Source: CAYRSA01 sp964494845 (GTDB taxonomy: Bacteria > Patescibacteriota > Saccharimonadia > Saccharimonadales > JAGQNJ01). From it: a stretch of DNA of 20,885 nt. The position numbers and the translations under genes were made by a program. Below, one piece after another: positions 7,087 through 13,560 of the stretch (its first letter is position 1; each line of letters starts with the position of its first letter). The stretch is taken from NCBI GenBank assembly GCA_964494845.1, contig CAZBSC010000014.1:1-20885 (forward strand), written 5' to 3'. The notes under the pieces are model-generated. The model was given only the letters and a program-made list of their open reading frames with translations. It did no database searches and had not been told where the DNA came from.

Positions 7087-7731
7087 ATGTCCTCCGTTGA
7101 AACATTACGACTACATACTGTTAGCTCTAGGTGGCTTAATCGCGCGTACCCGCTTCGGGCTATTCCCTACGCCCGAGTTGTTGCCGTAGAAACAGCATCT
7201 GACACTTTAACTGCGACTGAACACTCACCTGGAGACCCCCAGTCGCAGTGGGAGCAAGATGATGTAAAAGTGCATGATATAGAGGTTGATAGTGACTTCT
7301 CTGTGCGGTTTCTAAGCTTTTTCATAATTTACTATCAAAGGTCTCGGCCTGAATGGGAGCGTTATCAGAACTGTCATCGATTCGCTTTTTGGATGCAGGG
7401 GTCTAGTGCTATGAACACCGATCTTGCGCCTCTAGCAGACCGTGTAATACAAAATGGGACAACCGTAAGTCCATCTGGGCTAGAGCTAGGAAAGTTTGCC
7501 ACCATTGCATCGCCCACACAGGTTGCTAGACAAGATTTCGTCGGACATCACAGCGTTGTAGGCTTGGGGGTTGATGATGAGCGCTGTCTACAGGTGATGG
7601 AGTATGAGGGCTATCTAGGCATAGAACCTATAGATAGCGCTCTACGTGGATGCCAAGTTGCAAATGATCTGAGTGACGCAGCCTTATACTCGCCCAGCCC
7701 AGCAGACCAATTACTGGTAGAAGCTCACTAA
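7087..7731 (+). CDS. unknown protein; possible papain-fold (NlpC/P60-like) Cys-His hydrolase
   Basis: 214 residues from the ATG at 7087. The open frame extends to ATG 7069, but the promoter places the transcript start at 7087. No signal peptide or membrane helix is clear. The part that looks structured is the C-terminal half: NCHRFAFWMQG (Cys96), then GKFATI about 40 residues later, then HHSVVGLGVDDERCLQVMEYEG (His154/155). This order (Cys-helix, G-x-x-strand, His-strand-turn, strand) resembles the Cys and His motifs of NlpC/P60 and other papain-fold amidases. That is inference from pattern only. The N-terminal 90 residues are featureless. It is divergent from NDH-2 and convergent with rmuC, 39 bp away with no terminator. 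Confidence 0.6.
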   Translation: MSSVETLRLHTVSSRWLNRAYPLRAIPYARVVAVETASDTLTATEHSPGDPQSQWEQDDVKVHDIEVDSDFSVRFLSFFIIYYQRSRPEWERYQNCHRFAFWMQGSSAMNTDLAPLADRVIQNGTTVSPSGLELGKFATIASPTQVARQDFVGHHSVVGLGVDDERCLQVMEYEGYLGIEPIDSALRGCQVANDLSDAALYSPSPADQLLVEAH

Positions 7732-7770
7732 GACACCGGATCAGCTCTATATCTTCATCAGTAACTCGTA

Positions 7771-8856
7771 CTAGTCTTCGGAGGAGGGTTTGTCTAGGAT
7801 TAGTGGTTCGACTGATGGGGTGGTGTCGGCTATTTTTACAACGTCTTTGTCGATTTTCTTCAGTTCTTTGTGAGCTGCATTGTAGTGATTAACTGTTGTG
7901 CCCAGAGAACTACCTAGCTTTTGCATAAAAGTTTCATAGCCACCTATGTGACGCCCTAGTTCCCCAACCCGCTTTTGAATTTCTTTGGCTTGCTCCTCTA
8001 TTTGTAGGCTTCTCAGGCCCTGTAGTACCGTTTGCAAATACGCCATAAAGCTGGTTGGGCTGACGATGATGACGTGTTTTTCTTGGAATGCGTACTCTAT
8101 TAAGTCGCGCGAATTCGTTGCGGTCGTGCCAACTTTGTTAATTAGCAAATCGTAGTAGAGCGACTCGCTGGGAATGAACATAAACGAAAAATCCATCGTA
8201 TTCTCGCTGGGGCGGATATACTTGGCGGTCTCATCGATCCGATTTTTCAGGTCAACCTTAAATTTCTTGACTATCTCGTTCTTGGTTTTTTGGTCCGATT
8301 CTTCTATTAGTCGATTGTAGTTTTCGAGAGAGAACTTAGAGTCAATCGGCAATATTTTATCCTTGTCTAGAAAAATAACAGCATCGACAGTCTCGCCGTC
8401 CTCGAACTTGTACTGCATCTGAAACTTGCCTGGCGGCATGACATTCTCAAGCACGCTTTGCAGATAATATTCACCTACAACACCACGTTGTTTGGGGTTT
8501 TGTAATACGTTTTGTAGCATTTTTAGCTCATCTGCGACGTCAACAACCCGTTTATTGGTCTCGTCGAGCTTTGTGAGGCGCTGGGTAACGTCAGCTATGA
8601 TTTTTGCACTGCCCTCGAATTGTTTTTGGATGCTGGCACTCATCTGAGTATGAGAATCTTGCAGCTTTTTATTCAATGTCTCATTCAACGATTCTTTAAG
8701 CTCCCCGACGCCTTTATTGAGACTGTCCAAATCTGTTTTTAGGAATTGGTTCGCTTGCTCATTTTTTAATCCACTAAGTTTCTGGTTCAATACGAAAATA
8801 ACCGCCCCAAACCCTAGCGCTATCAGTACTACTATAACCACTCCGCTGCTATCCAT
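7771..8856 (-). CDS. rmuC: RmuC family DNA recombination protein
   Basis: 361 residues. An N-terminal transmembrane helix (about 4-23) is followed by a long coiled coil (about 30-120) and the RmuC domain (about 125-335). The domain begins with the hallmark QRGVVGEYYLQSVLENV, then DGETVDAVIFL and ILPIDSKFSLENY, which hold the conserved acidic residues and Lys of its nuclease-like core. The later FMFIPSESLYYDLL and VIIVSPTSFMAYL segments are also typical. RmuC limits recombination between short inverted repeats in E. coli; its biochemical activity is not settled. It starts 33 nt after the ZIP transporter stop on the same strand, so both may share a transcript. I see no Shine-Dalgarno and only a poor -10 in the gap. 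Confidence 0.92.
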   Translation of the reverse strand: MDSSGVVIVVLIALGFGAVIFVLNQKLSGLKNEQANQFLKTDLDSLNKGVGELKESLNETLNKKLQDSHTQMSASIQKQFEGSAKIIADVTQRLTKLDETNKRVVDVADELKMLQNVLQNPKQRGVVGEYYLQSVLENVMPPGKFQMQYKFEDGETVDAVIFLDKDKILPIDSKFSLENYNRLIEESDQKTKNEIVKKFKVDLKNRIDETAKYIRPSENTMDFSFMFIPSESLYYDLLINKVGTTATNSRDLIEYAFQEKHVIIVSPTSFMAYLQTVLQGLRSLQIEEQAKEIQKRVGELGRHIGGYETFMQKLGSSLGTTVNHYNAAHKELKKIDKDVVKIADTTPSVEPLILDKPSSED

Positions 8857-8889
8857 AAGTATTATTTTAATCTAATAATGCCGTATAGG

Positions 8890-9651
8890 CTAATGGACTA
8901 TTCTGTGCGCCAACTCTATAGAAACCCCAACCGTTATTACGCCTAGGATTAGAAGTAGCGCCTGCATATCGAATGGGTGGTGTTTGTCTTTGCCGTGCTC
9001 GTGGATTGTCGGGATAATGTCACTGACCGCGATGTAGAGCAGAAAACCAGCACTAAGACCCAGCAACAAGCCAACTGGCAGTGAATTTTTAGAACCTAAT
9101 GTAAAAGTTATTACAGCCATTATTGTGGTGGCTAGCGCGCTGAAAACATTGACTAGTATCACCTTACGTTTGCTCAAGCCTTTTGAATACAACAAACCGA
9201 AATCACCGATCTCCTGAGGTATCTCGTGTGCAGCAACAGCAATAGTAGTAACGATACCAGTGGGAACACTTATTAGAAAAGCCGCGGCGATAGCTATACC
9301 ATCCATTGCATTATGTATGGTATCTCCAGCAATAATTAGCGGGATACTGGTGTCTTTTCGCTCGTCAGGACTATGGTGATGATGAAACCAGTTCAAAAAA
9401 CCTTCTGCCAGGAAAAAAATGATAATTCCTATCAGAGCGCCCAGGAATACACTGTCCGGAGTAGATTCTTCGACCCCATCTTTTAAAAGATCTAGGAATA
9501 CCGCCGCTAGTAGTGCTCCGCCAGCGAAAGGCATGGCGTATTTTTCTAACAATGCCGCGCCCTTTTTGTGCCCTAACATTAGAATGCCACCAACTAATGA
9601 AAATACCCCTCCGATGAGCGAGTAGAAGATAACTTGTCCTAAATTTGCCAT
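8890..9651 (-). CDS. ZIP family divalent metal (probably zinc) transporter
   Basis: 253 residues with about eight hydrophobic segments. The two signature metal-site helices are intact: HNAMDG (113-118) in TM4 and HEIPQE (142-147) in TM5. A His-rich loop (HHHH, 90-93) lies between TM3 and TM4, and a second His cluster follows TM7 (HEHGKDKHH). ZIP proteins move Zn2+ (or Fe2+, Mn2+) into the cytoplasm. The gene is divergent from a Fur-family regulator 84 bp away, with mirror-image promoters sharing a -35. Zinc uptake controlled by a Zur-like repressor is therefore the simplest reading. The transcript should start near 9668, with a weak AGGA ribosome site before the ATG. Confidence 0.92.
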   Translation of the reverse strand: MANLGQVIFYSLIGGVFSLVGGILMLGHKKGAALLEKYAMPFAGGALLAAVFLDLLKDGVEESTPDSVFLGALIGIIIFFLAEGFLNWFHHHHSPDERKDTSIPLIIAGDTIHNAMDGIAIAAAFLISVPTGIVTTIAVAAHEIPQEIGDFGLLYSKGLSKRKVILVNVFSALATTIMAVITFTLGSKNSLPVGLLLGLSAGFLLYIAVSDIIPTIHEHGKDKHHPFDMQALLLILGVITVGVSIELAHRIVH

Positions 9652-9674
9652 GTTTTATTCCTATTTATGTCTAA

Positions 9675-9704
9675 ATAATAACCAAAGTGATTAGATTATT
9701 GCAA
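9675..9704 (-). promoter_or_regulatory. promoter of the ZIP gene
   Basis: Minus strand TTGCAA (9704-9699), 18 nt, TATTAT (9680-9675). The -35 hexamer is palindromic and is the same one used by the opposite promoter. Confidence 0.65.
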
Positions 9705-9734
9705 ATTTGTCGCAATTTATGATATTATTGCAAT
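9698..9734. promoter_or_regulatory. candidate Fur/Zur operator between ZIP and its regulator
   Basis: An inverted repeat ATTGC (9698-9702), 9 nt, GCAAT (9712-9716) overlaps the shared -35. A perfect palindrome ATTGCAAT (9727-9734) overlaps the -10 and start site of the regulator gene. Their position is right for a repressor acting on both promoters. The sequence is not a textbook Fur or Zur box, so binding is inference. Confidence 0.5.
9699..9728 (+). promoter_or_regulatory. promoter of the Fur-family gene (leaderless)
   Basis: TTGCAA (9699-9704), 18 nt, TATTAT (9723-9728). The predicted first transcribed base is 9735, the A of the ATG. Confidence 0.65.
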
Positions 9735-10157
9735 ATGAATAAAGAACAAGAAATGTTCATCACTACTCTAAAAAACAGCGACAATAGTGTCACCAAAACC
9801 AGAAGCTTAGTTTTTGCGGCCTTACTAGAAAAAGAGCCTCAATCCATGGGCGAGCTTTACAAAACCCTGAAAAACAAACTAGACCGAGCGAGCCTTTATA
9901 GAACAATTGACCTATTTGAGAGATTAGGTATAGTTCAGCGGCTGCAAATTGGATGGAAATACAAAATTGAACTATCGGACACATACAACTATCACCACCA
10001 CCACATAACTTGCAGCAGATGCGCAATGACAATTCCTGTCAGAGAGGACTTGACTCTAGAAGCTAGCATAAAATCGTTAGCAATGGAGTACGGCTTTACG
10101 GGAGTTAGTCACCAACTGGAAATCCGTGGTATTTGTCAAAACTGTCAGAAATCATGA
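9735..10157 (+). CDS. Fur/Zur family metal-responsive repressor
   Basis: 140 residues, typical of Fur-family proteins. The N-terminal winged helix (about 8-80) includes the recognition-helix region DRASLYRTIDLFERLGIVQRL. The dimerisation domain starts with YHHHH (86-90) and has the two structural-zinc CxxC motifs, CSRC (93-96) and CQNC (134-137), plus His126 in SHQLEIRGIC. All residues expected for structural and regulatory metal binding appear present. Family members bind DNA as metal-loaded dimers. The neighbouring ZIP gene argues for zinc (Zur) over iron, peroxide or manganese sensing, but this is inference. The promoter predicts translation from the very first base. It probably represses both itself and the ZIP gene from the shared region 9698-9734. 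Confidence 0.92.
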   Translation: MNKEQEMFITTLKNSDNSVTKTRSLVFAALLEKEPQSMGELYKTLKNKLDRASLYRTIDLFERLGIVQRLQIGWKYKIELSDTYNYHHHHITCSRCAMTIPVREDLTLEASIKSLAMEYGFTGVSHQLEIRGICQNCQKS

Positions 10158-10208
10158 GACCCCAGCGGTGGTGCCAGGGTCTATATTGGAAGTCTCTCAC
10201 TTCCAATA
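10157..10208. other. two adjacent hairpins after the Fur-family gene
   Basis: The first arm pair is AGACCC (10157-10162) with GGGTCT (10177-10182), with partial inner pairing. The second is a perfect 10-bp stem, TATTGGAAGT (10184-10193) and ACTTCCAATA (10199-10208), with a CTCTC loop. Neither is followed by a run of T, so they are not classical intrinsic terminators. They could act as a 3' end stabiliser, a factor-assisted stop, or a small RNA. The rest of 10209-10277 shows only a 10-bp palindrome, AGTCTAGACT, at 10235-10244, then TTGTTTTTT. Confidence 0.5.
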
Positions 10209-10277
10209 CTTAGAATAATCTTATGAATGTTCTTAGTCTAGACTTGTTTTTTAGTGCTTTTGCTTATAAAGAATCCG

Positions 10278-10307
10278 TTGAATGCGATTAGACTGATAGA
10301 GTACACT
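10278..10307 (+). promoter_or_regulatory. promoter of the ABC exporter operon
   Basis: TTGAAT (10278-10283), 18 nt, TACACT (10302-10307). The predicted transcript start is about 10314, 2 nt before the ATG at 10316, again with no Shine-Dalgarno. Confidence 0.6.
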
Positions 10308-10315
10308 ATAAGTAT

Positions 10316-11224
10316 ATGGATCAAGTGCCAGTAATAACTATTGATAAGCTATCCAAACGTTACGATGGGTCTAAAAAATTTGCACTAAAAGATCTATCAA
10401 TCTCAGTAAAAAAAGGTGAAGTTTTCGGATTCCTGGGACCTAATGGTGCAGGAAAATCTACTACTATTCGAATGTTATTGAATGTTATCCAGCCAACAAG
10501 TGGATCGGCCCAAATAGACAATAACGACGTGGTAATAGACAATGTTGAGGTAAAAAAACGAATCGGTTATCTCTCCGGTGACTTCAGGGCTTATGAAAAA
10601 ATGACCTGTGGGCAATTTTTTAGCTATATGCAAAGCCTGCAACCTCCAAAACGAAAAACTTATGTAGACGAACTATGTAAAATTTTTAAAATTGGACAAA
10701 ATAAACGAATTGGCGACTTGTCCAAAGGCAATAAACAAAAGATCGGCATTATCCAGGCCTTTATGCACGAACCCGACATACTGATTCTAGACGAGCCAAC
10801 AGATGGCCTGGACCCATTGATGCAGCAGTCATTCTATGATCTAGTGCGCAAGACCAAAAAAAACGGAGTGACTTTCTTTATTAGTAGCCATAATCTAGCG
10901 GAGGTTCGAAAAATATGTGACAGAGTGGCTATCATAAAAGACGGCAAACTGGTCAGCCAAAGCCGGATATCAGACTTGACCGCCGAAGCAGCACATACTT
11001 TTATCATTAACTTTGAGGGCAGATTGCCAGGCTCTGAACTGAATAAGATCAAGGGCGTTAAAACAATTCTAGTTGACGAAAACACCTTACAGGTACATGT
11101 TCATGGCAGCCTCGGGCCATTTTTACGAGAAATCGCGAAGTATAACGTTACACGCCTGGCAACACAAGAGCTCAGCCTAGAAGACGAGTTTATGAGATTT
11201 TATAAAACAAAGGAGTCGCGCTGA
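10316..11224 (+). CDS. ABC transporter ATP-binding protein (ABC-2 exporter, CcmA/DrrA type)
   Basis: 302 residues. Walker A GPNGAGKST (41-49), an LSKGNKQK signature (135-142, with Lys in place of the usual Gly of LSGG), Walker B ILILDEP (155-161) with D-loop GLDP, and the H-loop SSHNL (His192) are all present, so ATP hydrolysis is expected. A C-terminal accessory domain of about 85 residues is typical of ATPases paired with ABC-2 permeases. The permease gene follows with a 1-nt overlap (TGATG). Family members export drugs, lipids or peptides; the cargo cannot be predicted. The start ATG lies about 2 nt after the predicted transcription start, so the operon's first gene is near-leaderless. Confidence 0.93.
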   Translation: MDQVPVITIDKLSKRYDGSKKFALKDLSISVKKGEVFGFLGPNGAGKSTTIRMLLNVIQPTSGSAQIDNNDVVIDNVEVKKRIGYLSGDFRAYEKMTCGQFFSYMQSLQPPKRKTYVDELCKIFKIGQNKRIGDLSKGNKQKIGIIQAFMHEPDILILDEPTDGLDPLMQQSFYDLVRKTKKNGVTFFISSHNLAEVRKICDRVAIIKDGKLVSQSRISDLTAEAAHTFIINFEGRLPGSELNKIKGVKTILVDENTLQVHVHGSLGPFLREIAKYNVTRLATQELSLEDEFMRFYKTKESR

Positions 11225-12018
11225 TGTTTGGGATAATCAAATGGGGACTATGGCAGCGAAAATGGTTTTTTGTGTGGTGGGCCATTGCCATTGCATCGTT
11301 TATCAGCCTGAACCTAGCCTTTTATCCCACATTCAAGAAACAACAAGCTCAGTTAGAGCAGTCACTGTCTCAGATACCAGAGAGCGCAAAGGCTTTATTC
11401 TCCGATACTGGAGAATTCGCATCACCAACTGGTTTTTTGAGTAGCCAGGTTCTATATTTTATGTTGCCTATGCTTCTTGGAATCTTCGCTATATCGCTAG
11501 GCAGTTCGCTAATAGCCCGAGAGGAGAAGGAAGGGACGATAGAGCTGCTTTTATCGCGACCTATCTCACGTGGGAAGTTGTTGCTAGGGAAAGCAGTAGT
11601 AGGTATTGTTTTGCTAGGTGGTGCGGGACTAGTGGCTGTTGCTACAACCGTTGTGCTTGCCAAACTCGTCGACTTGCCTATTTCTAGCACTAATATTTCA
11701 CTATCAGTAGGTGTATGTACACTATTGGCGCTATCTTTCGGTGCAATTGCCTATATGCTAACTGCTATTGGCAAAATGCGCGGAGCTAGCATAGGCATAG
11801 CTACACTTATTGCTCTAGGTGGGTACATAATTGCATCCCTAATTAGTATGGCATCATGGCTAAAATGGCCAAGCAAGCTAATGCCTTTTTATTACTATCA
11901 CCCTAGTGAAATCTTAGAAGGAAAATATAACTGGAATAACCTACTATTTATTCTTGGTGTTATTGTTTTATCATCTATGGTATCTTATATAGCTTTTCGG
12001 AGAAGAGACATAGCCTAG
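11224..12018 (+). CDS. ABC-2 type permease, partner of the preceding ATPase
   Basis: 264 residues with about six transmembrane segments. The cytoplasmic coupling region IAREEKEGTIELLLSRPISRGKL (around 97-119) is the classical ABC-2 signature that contacts the ATPase. Translation is coupled to the upstream gene by a TGATG overlap, and a clean AAAGGAG Shine-Dalgarno lies inside the ATPase 3' end (11209-11215). Together the two genes make one complete exporter, presumably a dimer of each. The stop TAG shares CTAG with the stop of the convergent gene at 12015. Confidence 0.9.
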   Translation: MFGIIKWGLWQRKWFFVWWAIAIASFISLNLAFYPTFKKQQAQLEQSLSQIPESAKALFSDTGEFASPTGFLSSQVLYFMLPMLLGIFAISLGSSLIAREEKEGTIELLLSRPISRGKLLLGKAVVGIVLLGGAGLVAVATTVVLAKLVDLPISSTNISLSVGVCTLLALSFGAIAYMLTAIGKMRGASIGIATLIALGGYIIASLISMASWLKWPSKLMPFYYYHPSEILEGKYNWNNLLFILGVIVLSSMVSYIAFRRRDIA

Positions 12019-12554
12019 AGATCAACGGACTGCATGGCATCACCACGGATCTTGCCGTCGTCAGAAGTAAACAACACTTTTGCTTCCCATTTACCAGGAC
12101 CTGGATTTTTGAGCTTAGACTGGCACTCGCCTGAGGTTACCTTGACTGAGTCTTCTGGTCCATAGTTTGCTTGTTTTAGATATACCGCGCAGATACCGGG
12201 CTGATTGGATTGAATTGCTGATTTTATAATAATCTCATTTGTTTCAGCATCTTCTTCGATCTCGATTTTTACCGGGACTACAGTAGCTTCTTCACCTTCT
12301 TCAGTGATAATTGTCGACGATTCGTGTGGTGAATCGTCTGCTACTGGCGTTTGTTTTTTCTCTGGCTTGGTAGTATCAAATGTTTCCAAGGCTTCACTTT
12401 GATCTACATTGGCGGCTTTTTCTTTTTCTAGCTTTGCTGCAATTTGTTTGTCCTGTATGTAATAACCACTAATCCCAATACTGATCGCCAGCAGAGTGAC
12501 CACAGGAACCATTAGACTTCTTCGCCTAGACATTTTTATAAGTATATTTTTCAT
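12015..12554 (-). CDS. exported single-pass protein with a C-terminal Cys-pair beta domain
   Basis: 179 residues. A basic N-terminus (KMSRRR) precedes a transmembrane helix or uncleaved signal (about 14-33), an acidic, Lys/Glu-rich linker (35-95) and a beta-rich domain (about 96-179). The domain holds exactly two Cys (C122 and C144), likely a disulfide outside the cell. The layout, with GKWEAKVLFTSDDGKI near the end, is reminiscent of Ig-like domains; I cannot name a family. The gene lies 18 nt after the MauE-like gene. A TACTAT hexamer (12566-12561) is spaced so that transcription would start exactly at the ATG; it could also be read from the upstream gene, but no Shine-Dalgarno exists. The last 4 nt overlap the ABC permease end. 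Confidence 0.7.
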   Translation of the reverse strand: MKNILIKMSRRRSLMVPVVTLLAISIGISGYYIQDKQIAAKLEKEKAANVDQSEALETFDTTKPEKKQTPVADDSPHESSTIITEEGEEATVVPVKIEIEEDAETNEIIIKSAIQSNQPGICAVYLKQANYGPEDSVKVTSGECQSKLKNPGPGKWEAKVLFTSDDGKIRGDAMQSVDL

Positions 12555-12560
12555 CTAACT

Positions 12561-12566
12561 ATAGTA
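12561..12566 (-). promoter_or_regulatory. -10 box directly before the gene at 12554
   Basis: TACTAT on the minus strand ends 6 nt before the ATG, predicting a leaderless transcript. No recognisable -35 lies at 16-18 nt. Confidence 0.4.
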
Positions 12567-12572
12567 GCCTTT

Positions 12573-13166
12573 TTACTTAAAGATTATGTATGTAATTAAC
12601 ATTATACCGCTGAGACCGGCCATAAGCACATCCTCTATTAGTGTAACTGTCGACAGAGGAAGCTTTATTATATTGCCTAGGCATGCGCACTGTATTCCTT
12701 CTGGATTCTTTGCTAGATATTTCAGAACTCCGTATGAACCAAAACTAAAGATAACCAGCGTTGCTACTTCTCTAAAACCAGATAACAGATTAGCAACATA
12801 TAGAAAACCTAAAAATAATTCGATAAATGGGTAAATGTAGGTGTATATTTGAGACCTTTTTGCTATAGGATCATACTGCGGAAAAGTCGTGACGAACATT
12901 TCGTAACCAATCAACTTGAAACTACCGAATATCACAAAAAAGCCCCCCATAAACCACTCTAGCCATATTTGAAGGTCAAAACCAAGAACAGTACTCATAA
13001 TTGTTGCACTAACAGCAATAACGGCAAATACACCAGCTAGTTTTAGGTATTCATTCCTGCTTGATACAGCTGGCAACATTACAACGTCATTAAGAGAAGC
13101 ATGCTCAGGTGTGGTTTGGGGTTCTGTCTTTTCTCTGTGCTGAACGTAGTTATCGTAATACTGCAT
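12573..13166 (-). CDS. MauE/DoxX-like redox-associated membrane protein
   Basis: 197 residues with four predicted transmembrane helices after a soluble N-terminal tail of about 40 residues. The segment IQCACLGNIIKLPLSTVTLIEDVLM (158-182), with a Cys-Ala-Cys pair (C160, C162), is the hallmark of the MauE/DoxX-related group in which a C-x-C near the last helix is linked to thiol redox or metal chemistry at the membrane. The role of this subgroup is not established. The next gene on the strand encodes an exported protein with two Cys, which might be its redox client; that is inference. A TATACT -10 (13186-13181) predicts a leader of about 8 nt. It is divergent from the K+ channel. Confidence 0.7.
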   Translation of the reverse strand: MQYYDNYVQHREKTEPQTTPEHASLNDVVMLPAVSSRNEYLKLAGVFAVIAVSATIMSTVLGFDLQIWLEWFMGGFFVIFGSFKLIGYEMFVTTFPQYDPIAKRSQIYTYIYPFIELFLGFLYVANLLSGFREVATLVIFSFGSYGVLKYLAKNPEGIQCACLGNIIKLPLSTVTLIEDVLMAGLSGIMLITYIIFK

Positions 13167-13180
13167 AAGTTTATTTTATT

Positions 13181-13186
13181 AGTATA
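13181..13186 (-). promoter_or_regulatory. -10 box of the MauE-like gene
   Basis: TATACT, 14 nt before the ATG at 13166. The -35 is not evident. Confidence 0.4.
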
Positions 13187-13208
13187 ACATTTAGTGCGCA
13201 CTATGTAT

Positions 13209-13214
13209 TACAAT
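13209..13214 (+). promoter_or_regulatory. -10 box of the K+ channel gene
   Basis: TACAAT ends 7 nt before the ATG at 13222, so transcription is expected at about 13221. No Shine-Dalgarno is present. Confidence 0.45.
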
Positions 13215-13221
13215 AGCTACA

Positions 13222-13548
13222 ATGGATAATAAACAAATCCGACCACCCAGAATTCGGTATATAGCCATGGTAGCTGTGGCAGTTCTGGGCGTCGGGGTTG
13301 TATTCTACCATGCGGTTGAACGCCTAAACTGGGTAGATTCTGTTTATTTTTGTGTAATAACCCTGACAACTATCGGTTATGGAGACATCGTGCCCACAAC
13401 TAATGCCGGCAAGATATTTACGTCTGTTTATGTAATTGTCGGGATAGGTATTTTTGCGGCTGCTGCTAACTATTTGATAAAACGTGCTGCAATCGACCGG
13501 ATCCAGAAGCGACAAGATAAACAAGATTTAAAAAAGCAACAAGGTTGA
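13222..13548 (+). CDS. two-TM potassium channel (Ion_trans_2)
   Basis: 108 residues. TM1 (about 13-32), a pore helix (about 38-48) with selectivity filter TTIGYGD (49-55), TM2 (about 65-84) and a charged cytoplasmic tail (RIQKRQDKQDLKKQQ). This is the minimal KcsA-like pore and should form a tetramer. There is no RCK/TrkA-N gating domain, so it is not a full Kch- or MthK-type channel; gating is unknown. The start codon is at or 1 nt after the predicted transcription start. It ends with TGA 12 bp from the real stop of the convergent DUF2207 gene. Confidence 0.9.
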   Translation: MDNKQIRPPRIRYIAMVAVAVLGVGVVFYHAVERLNWVDSVYFCVITLTTIGYGDIVPTTNAGKIFTSVYVIVGIGIFAAAANYLIKRAAIDRIQKRQDKQDLKKQQG

Positions 13549-13560
13549 TTAAATAAAGGC

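Noticed and set aside
10157..10208. Rho-independent terminator or tRNA after the Fur-family gene
   Set aside because: No T-run follows either hairpin, and there is no TPsiC-loop sequence or cloverleaf arrangement.
13470..13560. Extension of the DUF2207 protein beyond the gap to a stop at 13470
   Set aside because: This tail is in the wrong frame, created by the 100 N plus the duplicated 55 bp (155 nt, not divisible by 3). The corrected frame ends at 13561 in poly-Gly-Trp.
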